NCBI RefSeq assembly: GCF_016907085.1
Contig: NZ_JAFBBJ010000001.1
Coordinates: 682,001-746,000 of the forward strand
Origin: Clavibacter michiganensis
GTDB taxonomy: Bacteria; Actinomycetota; Actinomycetes; Actinomycetales; Microbacteriaceae
Direction: 5' to 3'
Length of the DNA: 64,000 nucleotides
The notes under the pieces are model-generated. The model did not search any database, had not been told where the DNA came from, and saw only the letters and a program-made list of their open reading frames with translations. The position numbers and the translations under genes were made by a program. Positions 1 through 8,671 of the stretch are shown piece after piece. Numbering within the stretch: the first letter of the stretch is position 1; every line of letters begins with the position of its first letter.

Positions 1-63
1 GGCGGCGGGGTCGGCGCCCGGTCGCAGCGCGCCGACGGTCATGGTGATGCGATAGGAGGGCAC
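1..63 (-). CDS. 5' end of an unidentified gene running off the left edge
   Basis: A GTG at 61-63 (minus strand) opens a 21-codon frame that reaches the window edge without a stop. Codon third positions are almost all G or C, as in the real genes here. The visible N-terminus begins MPSYRITMTVGALRPG, which vaguely resembles the start of actinobacterial NAD-dependent malic enzymes, but 21 residues are too few to assign a function. No convincing ribosome binding site precedes the GTG. The gene would be transcribed away from the cold-shock gene terminator. Confidence 0.35.
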   Translation of the reverse strand, partial: MPSYRITMTVGALRPGADPAA

Positions 64-100
64 GGTCCATGGTCCCGCACGCCCGGGTGAGCGTTAAATG

Positions 101-136
101 GAGAACGGCCCCGACCACATGGTCGGAGCCGTTCTC
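101..136 (-). terminator. hairpin terminator of the cold-shock gene
   Basis: An inverted repeat with arms GAGAACGGC and GCCGTTCTC, extended inward by CCGAC/GTCGG, lies 44 nt beyond the stop codon of the minus-strand cold-shock gene. There is no T-run, which is usual for GC-rich actinobacteria. Confidence 0.6.
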
Positions 137-179
137 GGAAGCTCAGCGTGCTGCGCTCACCAGAGGCGAGCGGGTGGCA

Positions 180-383
180 TTAGAGCGGGCGGATGTTCTC
201 AGCCTGGGGACCCTTGGGGCCCTGGGCGACCTCGAACTCGACCTTCTGGTTCTCGTCGAGCGACTTGTAGCCGCCCGTCGCGATCGCGGAGTAGTGAGCG
301 AACACATCCGCGGTTCCGTTGTCGGGAGCGATGAAGCCGAAGCCCTTTTCAGCGTTGAACCACTTGACGGTGCCTGTTGCCAT
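180..383 (-). CDS. cspA: cold-shock domain protein, CspA family
   Basis: A 67-residue single cold-shock domain that fills the whole protein, the normal length for the family. The RNP1-type motif KGFGFI is at residues 13-18 and an RNP2-type VFAHYSAI at 27-34. Such proteins bind single-stranded RNA and DNA and melt mRNA structure. The ATG at 381-383 is preceded by a clear GAAGGA ribosome binding site; longer readings of the frame have no family support. A TAGGGT -10 candidate on the minus strand (503-508) would give a leader of roughly 115 nt, and long leaders are typical of cold-shock mRNAs. Identification is secure; whether it is cold-induced or constitutive cannot be told. Confidence 0.95.
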   Translation of the reverse strand: MATGTVKWFNAEKGFGFIAPDNGTADVFAHYSAIATGGYKSLDENQKVEFEVAQGPKGPQAENIRPL

Positions 384-639
384 GACGAAATTTCCTTCAA
401 AAGAGATGCATCGATCCCGGGACCCGGGACCGCGGGTCGTCTGCCCCTCGTGACCCCTCCGGCGGACCGGGCGGATCGTGAGGACCTGACGACTTGTGAC
501 CAACCCTAGCGGGTGAAACCGCGCGAGCGGGGGATGCGGGCACAATCCCGTGCGGTGTTTCCCTGCATGACGCGATGCGGGGGAGCTGCGGCGAGCCCGG
601 GCGGAGGCCGACGTCGGACGCGCGAGGGATGATGAGGGC
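384..639. promoter_or_regulatory. divergent promoter region and long cold-shock leader
   Basis: This 256-nt gap separates the divergent cold-shock and polymerase genes. On the minus strand TAGGGT at 503-508 is a likely -10 for the cold-shock gene. Within its predicted leader, TCCCGGG-A-CCCGGGA (415-429) is a perfect 7-bp inverted repeat with a one-base centre, too tight for an RNA hairpin and so more like a protein site. No reading frame in the gap looks coding. Confidence 0.4.
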
Positions 640-2310
640 ATGCACATCCTGGCCGCGCGGACGCCCTCCGGCGTGCGGCTGGTCGACCTCGACGCGAACG
701 GCACCGTCACGGCCACGCGCGACGTCGCGTCCGCCGAGTGGCCAGCCGTCGCCGCCGCCCGCGAGCGGGCCGACCCCGCGCCACGCTGGGTCTGGGACGA
801 CACCGCTGTCTGGGCGCGCGCGCTGATCGCCGGAGGCGTCCGCGTCGCCCGCTGCCACGATCTCCGTCTCTGCCACGCGATCCTGCGGCTGTCCACGCAG
901 ACCGCCGACAGCCCGCTGGCCCGGATGCCCGCCGGGCCCTGGGACCGGGCCGCCCCGTCGGAGCGCGAGCCCTCGACGTCCGCGACGCTCTTCGACGACC
1001 TCGACGCACCCGAGGCCAGCTCGCCCGACGAGCTGGTCGCCGAGCTCCGCCTCCAGCTCGAGGCGGTCGCGGGCAGCGCCGAACCCGGCCGCCTGCGCCT
1101 CCTCCTCGCCGCGGAGTCGGCGGGCGCCCTCGTCGCCGCGGAGATGTCCGCCGACGGGCTGCCGTGGGACACGGCCGTCCACGACGCGCTCCTGATCGAC
1201 CTGCTCGGCGGTCGGCCCGCGCACGGCGGCGCGCCTCCCGCGCTGCTGCGGCTCGCCGCGCGGATCCGGGAGCTCCTCGCCGCCCCCGACCTCAACGTCG
1301 ACAGCCCGCCTGACGTGCTGCGGGCGCTCCGTCGTGCCGGCATCGACGCCACCAGCACCCGGCAGTGGGAGCTGCAGGAGATCGACCACCCCGTCATCGC
1401 GCCGCTGCTGGAGCACAAGAAGCTGTCCCGCCTCCTCACCGCGAACGGGTGGACGTGGATGGAGACATGGATCCGCGACGGCCGCTTCCACCCCGAGTAC
1501 GTCCCCGGCGGCGTGGTCACCGGACGCTGGGCCGCCAGCGGAGGGGGCGCGCTGCAGCTGCCCCGCCAGATCCGCTCCGCCGTCCGCGCGGATCCCGGCT
1601 GGCGGCTCGTCGTCGCCGATGCCGCGCAGCTCGAGCCGCGCGTGCTCGCCGCGCTGGCGGAGGACCGCGCCATGGCCGACGCGGGTCGCGGCACCGACCT
1701 GTACCAGGGACTCGTCGACACCGGCGTCGTCGACACCCGCGCCCACGCCAAGGTCGCGATGCTCGGTGCCATGTACGGCGCCACCTCCGGGGAGAGCGGG
1801 CGCCTGATGCCGCGGCTCGTCCGGGCGTACCCGCGGGCCACCGGCTACGTGGAGCGCGCGGCGCGGGCGGGGGAGAGCGGGGGGATCGTGAGCACGCGGC
1901 TCGGGCGGTCGTCCCCACCGCCCGCCGACGCGTGGGTGGACGTGCAGCAGATCGGACGCGCGGGCGAGGCGTCCGCGACGGACGCCGCCCGCGCCCGCAC
2001 GTCCGCCCGCGACCAGGGTCGATTCACCCGGAACTTCGTCGTCCAGGGCAGCGCCGCGGAGTGGGCGCTCTGCTGGCTCGCCGGACTCCGGCGCCGCCTC
2101 GCCGCGATGGAGCGGCCCGGATCCCGCCCGCACCTCGTCTTCTTCCTGCACGACGAGGTCATGGTGCACGCACCCGACGACCGCGTCGACGAGGTGCGCC
2201 TGGCCGTGGCCGAGGCCGCCGCGGAGGCCGGCCGCCTGCTGTTCGGCGACGCGCCCGTGGACTTCCCCGTCACGATCGCGGTCGTCGACGACTACGCGCA
2301 GGCCAAGTGA
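640..2310 (+). CDS. bifunctional 3'-5' exonuclease/DNA polymerase (pol I-like)
   Basis: A 556-residue family A polymerase, shorter than true Pol I (about 880-900 residues) and without the 5' nuclease domain. The N-terminal third corresponds to a degenerate 3'-5' exonuclease-like domain. Polymerase motif A reads DAAQLEPR near residue 326, motif B (O helix) [11 protein letters not shown] near 369, and motif C HDEVMVH near 504; the key Asp, Lys, Tyr and His-Asp-Glu residues are present. This type is common as a second, non-essential family A polymerase in Actinobacteria; its physiological role is poorly known. The ATG at 640 follows GAGGG. A bidirectional hairpin terminates it. Confidence 0.85.
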   Translation: MHILAARTPSGVRLVDLDANGTVTATRDVASAEWPAVAAARERADPAPRWVWDDTAVWARALIAGGVRVARCHDLRLCHAILRLSTQTADSPLARMPAGPWDRAAPSEREPSTSATLFDDLDAPEASSPDELVAELRLQLEAVAGSAEPGRLRLLLAAESAGALVAAEMSADGLPWDTAVHDALLIDLLGGRPAHGGAPPALLRLAARIRELLAAPDLNVDSPPDVLRALRRAGIDATSTRQWELQEIDHPVIAPLLEHKKLSRLLTANGWTWMETWIRDGRFHPEYVPGGVVTGRWAASGGGALQLPRQIRSAVRADPGWRLVVADAAQLEPRVLAALAEDRAMADAGRGTDLYQGLVDTGVVDTRAHAKVAMLGAMYGATSGESGRLMPRLVRAYPRATGYVERAARAGESGGIVSTRLGRSSPPPADAWVDVQQIGRAGEASATDAARARTSARDQGRFTRNFVVQGSAAEWALCWLAGLRRRLAAMERPGSRPHLVFFLHDEVMVHAPDDRVDEVRLAVAEAAAEAGRLLFGDAPVDFPVTIAVVDDYAQAK

Positions 2311-2326
2311 GCCGAGCCCGGACATG

Positions 2327-2360
2327 ACGACGCCCGGCCCCTCGCGGGACCGGGCGTCGT
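2327..2360. terminator. bidirectional hairpin terminator
   Basis: Perfect 11-bp arms ACGACGCCCGG and CCGGGCGTCGT around a 12-nt loop, placed between the convergent polymerase gene and the small acidic protein gene; it can serve both. Confidence 0.75.
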
Positions 2361-2374
2361 GAGCTCGTGGGGGA

Positions 2375-2563
2375 TCAGCCGCCGGAGGCGACGTCGCCCG
2401 TGTGGTCGTCGCCCTCATCCGTGTTGCTGCCGGAGCCGTCGGGGGTCGACCCGTCCGAACCGCTCTCCGACGTGACCGAGGAGGAGGACGACTCCACGTG
2501 CTCCTCGGTGTGCGTGGCCGTGCCGTCGTCGTCGGTCGAGGTGCTCTCGTGATCTGTGCTCAT
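2375..2563 (-). CDS. small acidic Ser/Thr/Asp-rich hypothetical protein
   Basis: A 62-residue protein made almost only of Ser, Thr, Asp, Glu and Gly, with no hydrophobic core, so it is probably disordered. I do not recognise a family. Its placement between a bidirectional terminator and a divergent gene supports it being a real transcription unit. The ATG at 2561-2563 has only a weak GGGGC upstream. Low-complexity composition means the frame could also be a chance reading of GC-rich DNA. Confidence 0.5.
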   Translation of the reverse strand: MSTDHESTSTDDDGTATHTEEHVESSSSSVTSESGSDGSTPDGSGSNTDEGDDHTGDVASGG

Positions 2564-2658
2564 GCCCCGACCGTACGCTCGCGGTGCTCCGCGGGGAACC
2601 CCGACGGCGCATGCGCGCCCGACTTGGCCGGGGCCCCGCGGCCCGCGAGGATGGGTCC

Positions 2659-3510
2659 ATGACCGATCCCGCCCCCGCCGCCCCCGCTCCCACCGACCCG
2701 GCGGAGGTGCTCGCCGTCTACCGCGCCCGTCGCGAGCAGATGGTGGTCCTGCCGCAGGGCAACCTGGCCCTCGTCAACACGCAGTGGATCTCCGCGGACG
2801 CCGCTCCGCAGCCCGTCTACGGGATCCCCGGTGCGTGGTCGCCCCTGGCACCCGGCGCCTCCGGCCTCCGGGTCCAGGCGACCGCGGCGGACGGACTCCA
2901 CGTCGACGGCGTCCTCGTCGACGGCGAGGCGGTCGTCCGCGGACGCGACGACCCGCAGCCCTCGTCCGTCGTCGCCAGCGACACGGTGTCGGCGTTCGTC
3001 ATCGCCAGCGAGGAGGGCGCGTACGCGCTCCGCGTCTGGGACGCGCAGTCCGACGCGATCCGCGACTTCGGCGGCATCGACGCGTTCCCGTACTCCGAGG
3101 AGTGGGTCGTGAAGGCGGACTTCACGCCCATCGAGGGCGGCCGGGCGATGGGCTTCGAGCACCTCAAGGACGACGGCGCGACCAAGGACAAGATCGTGCC
3201 CGGCGAGATCACCTTCACCAAGGACGGCGTCGACTACTCGCTGGCCGCCTTCCGCGAGGGCCGCGCGCTCCTGCTGGTCTTCTCGGACGCGACGAGCGGC
3301 GAGTCCACGTACGGCGTCGGCCGCTTCCTCATGGTCGCACCGTCACCGGACGGGACGATCACGCTGGACTTCAACCGCGCATATCTGCCCCCGTGCGCGT
3401 TCAGCTACAACTTCAACTGCCCGATGCCGCCGAAGCAGAACCGCTTCGCCGTCCCCATCGAGGCGGGGGAGAAGAACGTGCTCGCCAAGGACGGCGGCCT
3501 GCTGCACTAG
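2659..3510 (+). CDS. DUF1684 family protein
   Basis: A 283-residue soluble protein. The C-terminal third carries the DUF1684 signature: RAYLPPCAFSYNFNCPMPP followed by KQNRFAVPIEAGEK. No signal peptide is visible; the first 20 residues are Ala/Pro-rich. Biochemical function is unknown for the family. The ATG at 2659 was chosen because GCGAGG lies 8 nt upstream and family similarity begins soon after. It ends one base before the stop codon of the convergent PadR gene, leaving no room for a terminator between them. Confidence 0.85.
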   Translation: MTDPAPAAPAPTDPAEVLAVYRARREQMVVLPQGNLALVNTQWISADAAPQPVYGIPGAWSPLAPGASGLRVQATAADGLHVDGVLVDGEAVVRGRDDPQPSSVVASDTVSAFVIASEEGAYALRVWDAQSDAIRDFGGIDAFPYSEEWVVKADFTPIEGGRAMGFEHLKDDGATKDKIVPGEITFTKDGVDYSLAAFREGRALLLVFSDATSGESTYGVGRFLMVAPSPDGTITLDFNRAYLPPCAFSYNFNCPMPPKQNRFAVPIEAGEKNVLAKDGGLLH

Positions 3511-3511
3511 G

Positions 3512-4114
3512 TCAGGCGGCGGATCCGCCCGGAGCTCGCGAGGGCCGCCCCCGACGGGGAGCCGCGGCGAGCCCCGCGGGTCGCGCGCCCGTCGCGCGCG
3601 CGTCGCCGATACGCCGCTCGGCCGCGTCGAGCCACGCCAACCGCGCGTGCACCTGGGTCTCCTGGGCCTCCACGGACAGGATCCGCGCGAGCGCCGGCTC
3701 CCCGGCCTCCGCCTCGAGCCGCTCTCGGGCCCGGGCGAGCACGGCCGCCTCGGCGAGCGATCCCTCGCGCTGGATCCGCACGACCTCACGCGCGTCCGCG
3801 TCGGGGAGCGACAGCGCCAGCGTGACCTTCACCACCAGCTCGTCGCGCGCGCCGACGACGCCGACGCTCGCCGCGAGCCAGGCGCGGACCTCCGCCGTAC
3901 CGGCCTCGGTGATCGTGTAGGGCACGTGCCCCGCGTCGTCCATGGCGCCCTTCACGACGAGCCCATCGCGCTCGAGCCGATCCAGCGTGTTGTAGATCTG
4001 GCCGACGTTGAGCGGCGCCGCGGTGCCCGTGCGCCGCGAGAACTCCGTCCGGAGCTGGTAGCCGTAGCACGTGCCCTCGGTGAGGACCGCGAGGAGCGCG
4101 TGCCGCACCGACAT
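3512..4114 (-). CDS. PadR family transcriptional regulator
   Basis: A 200-residue protein with an N-terminal winged helix: HALLAVLTEGTCYGYQLRTE at residues 5-24 and the wing region GQIYNTLDRLERDGLV, both hallmarks of PadR. The C-terminal half is a long helical region (Vir_C type) used for dimerisation. PadR proteins mostly repress neighbouring genes, often in response to phenolics or drugs, but no adjacent transporter or phenolic acid gene is seen here, so the target is unknown. The start MSVRHALL at 4112-4114 was preferred over longer readings because the family begins there and GGGAGAC lies upstream. TATGCT (minus strand, 4154-4159) is a likely -10. Confidence 0.85.
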   Translation of the reverse strand: MSVRHALLAVLTEGTCYGYQLRTEFSRRTGTAAPLNVGQIYNTLDRLERDGLVVKGAMDDAGHVPYTITEAGTAEVRAWLAASVGVVGARDELVVKVTLALSLPDADAREVVRIQREGSLAEAAVLARARERLEAEAGEPALARILSVEAQETQVHARLAWLDAAERRIGDARATGARPAGLAAAPRRGRPSRAPGGSAA

Positions 4115-4378
4115 GCCCGCCCCGTCTCCCGGCCACGGCGGGCCGACACCTGGAGCATAGGCATTCCCGGCATGCATCCCGGTCGGACCCGCCGGGGACG
4201 CCGGAGGACGCGCGGCCTCCGGCTGCGGCGCGTCGCGACCCGCATGTTGCCCGCGCACAGGATCACCCGCCATGATGGGACCCGTCGGCGCTCGCGTCGG
4301 CCGCACCGGCAGGTGTGGAGCTCGTCCATCGCACGCAGATCGTTGGGGAAGACGCATCTGATCGGATGGAGGAGACCC

Positions 4379-4897
4379 ATGGAAGCACCCGTCGCCAACT
4401 CAAGACCGGCTCGAGGAGTGCTCTACGTGCACTCCTCTCCTCGCGCGCTCTGCCCCCATGTCGAATGGGCCGCCGGTCGTGCGCTGGGTCATGCCGTGAA
4501 CTTCACGTGGGATCCGCAGCCCGTGCTCAAGGGCGCCATGCGCGCCGAATACTACTGGGAGGGTCCGGAGGGGTCTGGCGCCGCCATCGCCAGCGGCCTC
4601 CGCGGCTGGGAGCACCTGCGCTACGAGGTCACCGAGGACGCCGGCCCCGGCCGTGACGGCGGTCGCTGGATGCACACGCCCGACCTCGGCGTGTTCTTCG
4701 CGCAGACCGACACGGCCGGCAACACCGTGATCCCCGAGGACCGCATCCGCTACGCCCTCGACGTCGCCGGCTCCAACACGCTCGAGCTCCACCGGGAGCT
4801 CCGCCTCGCCATGGGCCAGGCCTGGGACGACGAGCTGGAGGCCTTCCGCCACGCGAGCGACTTCAGCCCGGTCGTCTGGCTGCACAAGGTCGGCTGA
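4379..4897 (+). CDS. DUF3145 family protein
   Basis: A 172-residue soluble protein of the actinobacterial DUF3145 family, recognised from GVLYVHSSPRALCPHVEWA at residues 13-31 and from its position next to fabF, where it is usually found in Micrococcales. Function unknown; the neighbourhood suggests a link with fatty acid synthesis, which is inference only. The ATG at 4379 follows a strong GGAGGAGA. It faces fabF across a perfect hairpin. Confidence 0.85.
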   Translation: MEAPVANSRPARGVLYVHSSPRALCPHVEWAAGRALGHAVNFTWDPQPVLKGAMRAEYYWEGPEGSGAAIASGLRGWEHLRYEVTEDAGPGRDGGRWMHTPDLGVFFAQTDTAGNTVIPEDRIRYALDVAGSNTLELHRELRLAMGQAWDDELEAFRHASDFSPVVWLHKVG

Positions 4898-4940
4898 CCC
4901 GCGCCCCACTCGGCGCGCGGCTCCTCCCCGCCCGCCCGCA

Positions 4941-4980
4941 CGACGAGAGGCCCCGACCATCCGGTCGGGGCCTCTCGTCG
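4941..4980. terminator. bidirectional hairpin terminator
   Basis: Perfect 18-bp inverted repeat (arms 4941-4958 and 4963-4980, 4-nt loop) between convergent DUF3145 and fabF genes. Confidence 0.9.
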
Positions 4981-4989
4981 TTCGTGCCG

Positions 4990-6231
4990 CTAGACGCTGC
5001 GGAACGCGATGACCGCGTTGTGCCCGCCGAAGCCGAACGAGTTGCTGATGGCGAGCAGGTCGCCGTCGCCCAGCGACCGCGGCGACGTGACGACGTCCAG
5101 GAGGATGTCGGGGTCCTGCTCCGTGAGGTTGATCGTCGGGGGAGCGGTGCGCTCCGCCAGCGCCTTCACGGTGAAGACGGCCTCGATGGCACCCGCGCCG
5201 CCGAGGAGGTGGCCCGTGGACGCCTTCGTGGCGCTCACGGGGATGCCGTGCACCGCGTCGCCGAAGACGCGCTCGAGGGCCTTGTACTCGGCGATGTCGC
5301 CGACGGGCGTGCTCGTCGCGTGCACGTTGATGTGCGAGACGTCGGAACGCGAGTAGCCGGCGCCCTCGATGCTCTGGATCATGGCGCGCGCGGCGGCCGT
5401 GCCCTCGGGATCCGGGGCCGTGATGTGGAACGCGTCGCTCGTGACCGCGCCGCCCACGAGCTCGGCGTAGATGCGGGCGCCGCGGGCCTTCGCGTGCTCC
5501 TCTGTCTCGAGGACGAGGGCGGCGCCGCCTTCACCGAGCACGAAGCCGTCGCGCGCGATGTCGTACGGACGCGACGCGCGCTGGGGGTCGTCGTTCCGCT
5601 TGGAGAGCGCCTGCATCGCGGCGAACGAGGCGATGGGGAGCGGGTGGATGGAGGCCTCGGATCCGCCGGCCACGATGATGTCCGCTCGACCCGCCTGGAG
5701 GTGCTCGTAGGCGCTGGCGATGGACTCGGTGCTGGAGGCGCAGGCGGAGACCACGGTCTGGATGCCCGCGCGCGCGCCGAGGTCCATGCCGACCGCGGCC
5801 GCGGGGCCGTTGGGCATGAGCATGGGCACGGTCATCGGGAGGACCCGGCGGGGGCCCTTCTCGCGGAGGGTGTCCCAGGCGTCGAGCAGCGTCCACACGC
5901 CGCCGATGCCCGTCGCCCAGTCGACCGCGAAGCGCAACGGGTCGACCTCGGGCGACCCGGCGTCGGCCCACGCCTCACGCGCGGCCGTCAGGGCGAACTG
6001 GCTCGACGGATCGAGGCGCTTGGTCTCGATGCGCTGCATGACCTCGGACGACGGCACCTTGGCCTGGCCGGCGAAGGTGACGGGGATCTCCCACTTGGCG
6101 ACCCAGTCCTGCTCGAGGGTGCGGATGCCCGACTCGCCGCGCAGGAGCGCCTGCCAGGTGTCCTCGGCGGTGCCGCCGAGCGGAGACGTCGCGCCGATGC
6201 CGGTGACGACGATCTTCTTGGGGGTGGTCAT
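4990..6231 (-). CDS. fabF: beta-ketoacyl-ACP synthase II
   Basis: A 413-residue condensing enzyme that elongates acyl-ACP with malonyl-ACP in type II fatty acid synthesis. The catalytic triad is visible: Cys164 in VSACASS, His304 in INVHATSTPVGD and His341 in KASTGHLLGGAGA, with the conserved Lys336. The glycine-rich C-terminal SNSFGFGGHNA is present. It is the last gene of a minus-strand run fabD-fabH-acpP-fabF. GAGGAGA precedes the ATG. An 80-nt gap with a hairpin separates it from acpP. Confidence 0.97.
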   Translation of the reverse strand: MTTPKKIVVTGIGATSPLGGTAEDTWQALLRGESGIRTLEQDWVAKWEIPVTFAGQAKVPSSEVMQRIETKRLDPSSQFALTAAREAWADAGSPEVDPLRFAVDWATGIGGVWTLLDAWDTLREKGPRRVLPMTVPMLMPNGPAAAVGMDLGARAGIQTVVSACASSTESIASAYEHLQAGRADIIVAGGSEASIHPLPIASFAAMQALSKRNDDPQRASRPYDIARDGFVLGEGGAALVLETEEHAKARGARIYAELVGGAVTSDAFHITAPDPEGTAAARAMIQSIEGAGYSRSDVSHINVHATSTPVGDIAEYKALERVFGDAVHGIPVSATKASTGHLLGGAGAIEAVFTVKALAERTAPPTINLTEQDPDILLDVVTSPRSLGDGDLLAISNSFGFGGHNAVIAFRSV

Positions 6232-6269
6232 GCGTGGCGTCTCCTCGACGTCGGGAACGGGGGAGGGAG

Positions 6270-6299
6270 ATGGCCGGCCCCGGAAGCGGGACCGGCCAT
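6270..6299 (-). terminator. intercistronic hairpin between acpP and fabF
   Basis: Arms ATGGCCGG and CCGGCCAT with a partly paired interior, lying inside an otherwise continuous fab operon. It could be a partial terminator or an mRNA-stabilising 3' structure that raises acpP message above fabF; which one cannot be told from sequence. Confidence 0.5.
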
Positions 6300-6310
6300 G
6301 CTCCGCGCGG

Positions 6311-6559
6311 TCAGGACTGCGCGTTGGTGATGAACGTGACCGCGTCGCCGACGGTCTTGAGGTTCTTAACTTCCTCGTCCGGGATCTTGACGTCGAACTT
6401 CTCCTCGGCGTTGACGACGATCGTCATCATCGAGATCGAGTCGATGTCCAGGTCGTCGGTGAACGACTTGTCCATCTCGACGGTGTCGGTGGCGATCCCG
6501 GTCTCGTCGTTGACGAGCTCGGCCAGGCCGGCCAGGACTTCTTCGGTGGACAGTGCCAT
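6311..6559 (-). CDS. acpP: acyl carrier protein
   Basis: An 82-residue acidic carrier protein. Ser41 in the motif DIDSISM is the phosphopantetheine attachment site. It shuttles the growing acyl chain between the neighbouring FabD, FabH and FabF enzymes. A strong GAGGAGA precedes the ATG at 6557-6559, fitting the high abundance expected of this protein. It lies 53 nt after fabH and 79 nt before fabF in the operon. Confidence 0.97.
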   Translation of the reverse strand: MALSTEEVLAGLAELVNDETGIATDTVEMDKSFTDDLDIDSISMMTIVVNAEEKFDVKIPDEEVKNLKTVGDAVTFITNAQS

Positions 6560-6612
6560 GTGTATCTCCTCGTGGTTCGTGATGACCGGAACAGCTTATG
6601 GGGCGGTGGGGC

Positions 6613-7626
6613 TCAGGGCAGGACGACGACCTGCGCGCCGAAGACGAGTCCCGCGCCGAACCCGATCTGCAGGGCGAGGCCGCCGGAGAGCGACGGGTCC
6701 TCCTCGAGCAGGCGGTGGGTGGCGAGCGGGATGGACGCGGCGGAGGTGTTGCCGGTGGTGGCGATGTCGCGCGCGATGGCGACGGACTCGGGGAGGCCGA
6801 GCTGCTTCGCGAACTCGTCGACGATGCGCATGTTGGCCTGGTGCGGGATGAAGGCGGCGAGCTGCTCCGGGGCGATGCCGGCGCGGTCGAGTGCCTCCTT
6901 GGCGACCTTGACCATCTCCCACACCGCCCAGCGGAAGACCTTCTGGCCGTCCTGGCGGAGCGTCGGCCACGCGGATCCGTCGCGCATGCTCTTCAGGGTG
7001 CCGGTCATGCCGACGGCGTCCCAGTTCGAGCCGTCCGATCCCCACACCGTGGGAGAGATGCCGGGGGTGTCGCTCGGGCCGACGATCGCGGCGCCGGCGC
7101 CGTCGCCGAGGAGGAACGAGATGGAGCGGTCGGTCGGGTCGACGATGTCGGACAGCTTCTCCGCGCCGACCACGAGGACGTACTCCGCGAGGCCCGACCG
7201 GATGAAGGAGTCGGCCTGGGCGATGCCGTAGGTGTACCCCGCGCACGCGGCCGAGATGTCGTAGGCGGGCGCCGGGTTCGCGCCGATGCGGTCCGCCAGG
7301 AGCGCCGCCATCGACGGCGTCTGGACGGTGTTGCTCACGGTGCTGACGAGGACGATGCCGATCTGCTCCGGCCGGATGCCCGCCTTCGCGATGGCCTCGA
7401 GCGAGGCCGTGGTCGCGAGGTCCACCGCGTCGACGTCGGCGCCGGCGCGCTTGCGCGTGATGATGCCGGTGCGCTGGCGGATCCACTCGTCGGAGGAGTC
7501 GATCGGGCCGACGAGGTCGTCGTTCGGGACGTCGAGCTCGCCGCGCGCGGCGCCGAGGCCCCAGATGCGGGTGAAGCGCTCGACCACGGGCGCGGTCAGG
7601 ATGGTGGGGCGGGGCTGGTCGGTCAT
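6613..7626 (-). CDS. fabH: beta-ketoacyl-ACP synthase III
   Basis: A 337-residue initiating condensing enzyme. The catalytic triad is visible: Cys128 in ISAACAGY, His262 in FIPHQANMRI and Asn293 in TTGNTSAASIP. FabH joins acyl-CoA primers to malonyl-ACP and so selects straight versus branched starter units; members of this family of organisms make mostly anteiso and iso acids, so a branched-chain preference is likely but cannot be read directly. The gene lies 30 nt after fabD in the same operon. Confidence 0.96.
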   Translation of the reverse strand: MTDQPRPTILTAPVVERFTRIWGLGAARGELDVPNDDLVGPIDSSDEWIRQRTGIITRKRAGADVDAVDLATTASLEAIAKAGIRPEQIGIVLVSTVSNTVQTPSMAALLADRIGANPAPAYDISAACAGYTYGIAQADSFIRSGLAEYVLVVGAEKLSDIVDPTDRSISFLLGDGAGAAIVGPSDTPGISPTVWGSDGSNWDAVGMTGTLKSMRDGSAWPTLRQDGQKVFRWAVWEMVKVAKEALDRAGIAPEQLAAFIPHQANMRIVDEFAKQLGLPESVAIARDIATTGNTSAASIPLATHRLLEEDPSLSGGLALQIGFGAGLVFGAQVVVLP

Positions 7627-7656
7627 GGGTGCCTGTTCGGTGTCGGTGAGGCGGGA

Positions 7657-8577
7657 TCAGGCGTGCGCGTCGAGCATGTCGATGGCCGCCGGGAGGTCGT
7701 CGGGCGTGGAGAGCGCGAGCGTCGGGAGGCCCTTGAGGCCGCGCTTGGCGAGGCCGGTCAGCGCTCCGGCGGGAGCGACCTCGATGAGGCCGGTGACGCC
7801 TGCGGCGGCGAAGGACTCCATGCAGAGGTCCCAGCGCACCGGGCTCGCGACCTGGCCCACAATGAGGTCGAGGTACGCGGCACCGGACTCGACGCGGCTC
7901 CCGTCCCGGTTGGTCCAGACGGGGAAGCGCGGATCGCGGGGCGCGAGCGGCGCGACGGCGGCGCGCAGGGCGTCGACCGCGGGAGCCATGTGGTGCGTGT
8001 GGAAGGCACCGGCGACCTGGAGCGGGATGACGCGCGTGCCGCGGAGGGGCTCGGCCTGCAGGGCAACGAGGGCGTCGGGGGCGCCGGCGACGACGATCTG
8101 GCCGCCGCCGTTGAAGTTGGCGGGCTCGAGGTCGAGCTCGGCGAGGCGCGCGAGGACGGCGTCCTGGTCGCCGCCCACGACGGCGCTCATGCCCGTGCTC
8201 GTGATCGCGGCGGCCTCCGCCATCGCATCGCCGCGGGTGCGCACGACGCGCATGGCCTCGTCGTCCGTGAGGATGCCGGCCCCCGCTGCCGCCGTGATCT
8301 CGCCGACCGAGTGGCCCGCGATGCCGGCGACGTACGCGTCACGGCCGTCGGCGAGGAGCGCGTGCAGGGCGACGATGCCGGCGGCCACGATGAGCGGCTG
8401 CGCGACGGCGGTGTCGCGGATGGTGTCGGCGTCGGACGTGGTGCCGTGCGTGACGAGGTCGAGGCCCGCCGCGTCGCCCAGCTCACCCAATCGCCGCGCG
8501 TGCTCGGGGTGCTCGAGCCAGGAGGAGAGGAAGCCGGGCTTCTGGGAGCCCTGCCCCGGGCAGACGACGATGATCAT
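7657..8577 (-). CDS. fabD: malonyl-CoA:ACP transacylase
   Basis: A 306-residue acyltransferase that loads malonate onto ACP. The nucleophile is Ser90 in GHSVGEI and the catalytic His is His193 in GAFHTHHMAPA; the N-terminal CPGQGSQ motif is present. The ATG at 8575-8577 follows GGAAGATGG. It is the first fab gene downstream of the FasR-like regulator, with a 94-nt gap in which TAGGAC on the minus strand could be an internal promoter. Confidence 0.96.
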   Translation of the reverse strand: MIIVVCPGQGSQKPGFLSSWLEHPEHARRLGELGDAAGLDLVTHGTTSDADTIRDTAVAQPLIVAAGIVALHALLADGRDAYVAGIAGHSVGEITAAAGAGILTDDEAMRVVRTRGDAMAEAAAITSTGMSAVVGGDQDAVLARLAELDLEPANFNGGGQIVVAGAPDALVALQAEPLRGTRVIPLQVAGAFHTHHMAPAVDALRAAVAPLAPRDPRFPVWTNRDGSRVESGAAYLDLIVGQVASPVRWDLCMESFAAAGVTGLIEVAPAGALTGLAKRGLKGLPTLALSTPDDLPAAIDMLDAHA

Positions 8578-8671
8578 CCGTCCATCTTCCCGTCCGCAGC
8601 GAGGCCCGTCGGAGTCGGCGTCCTACAGAGGATCCGCCAGGACATTGTGTCGATGCCACACGCAGCGCGCG

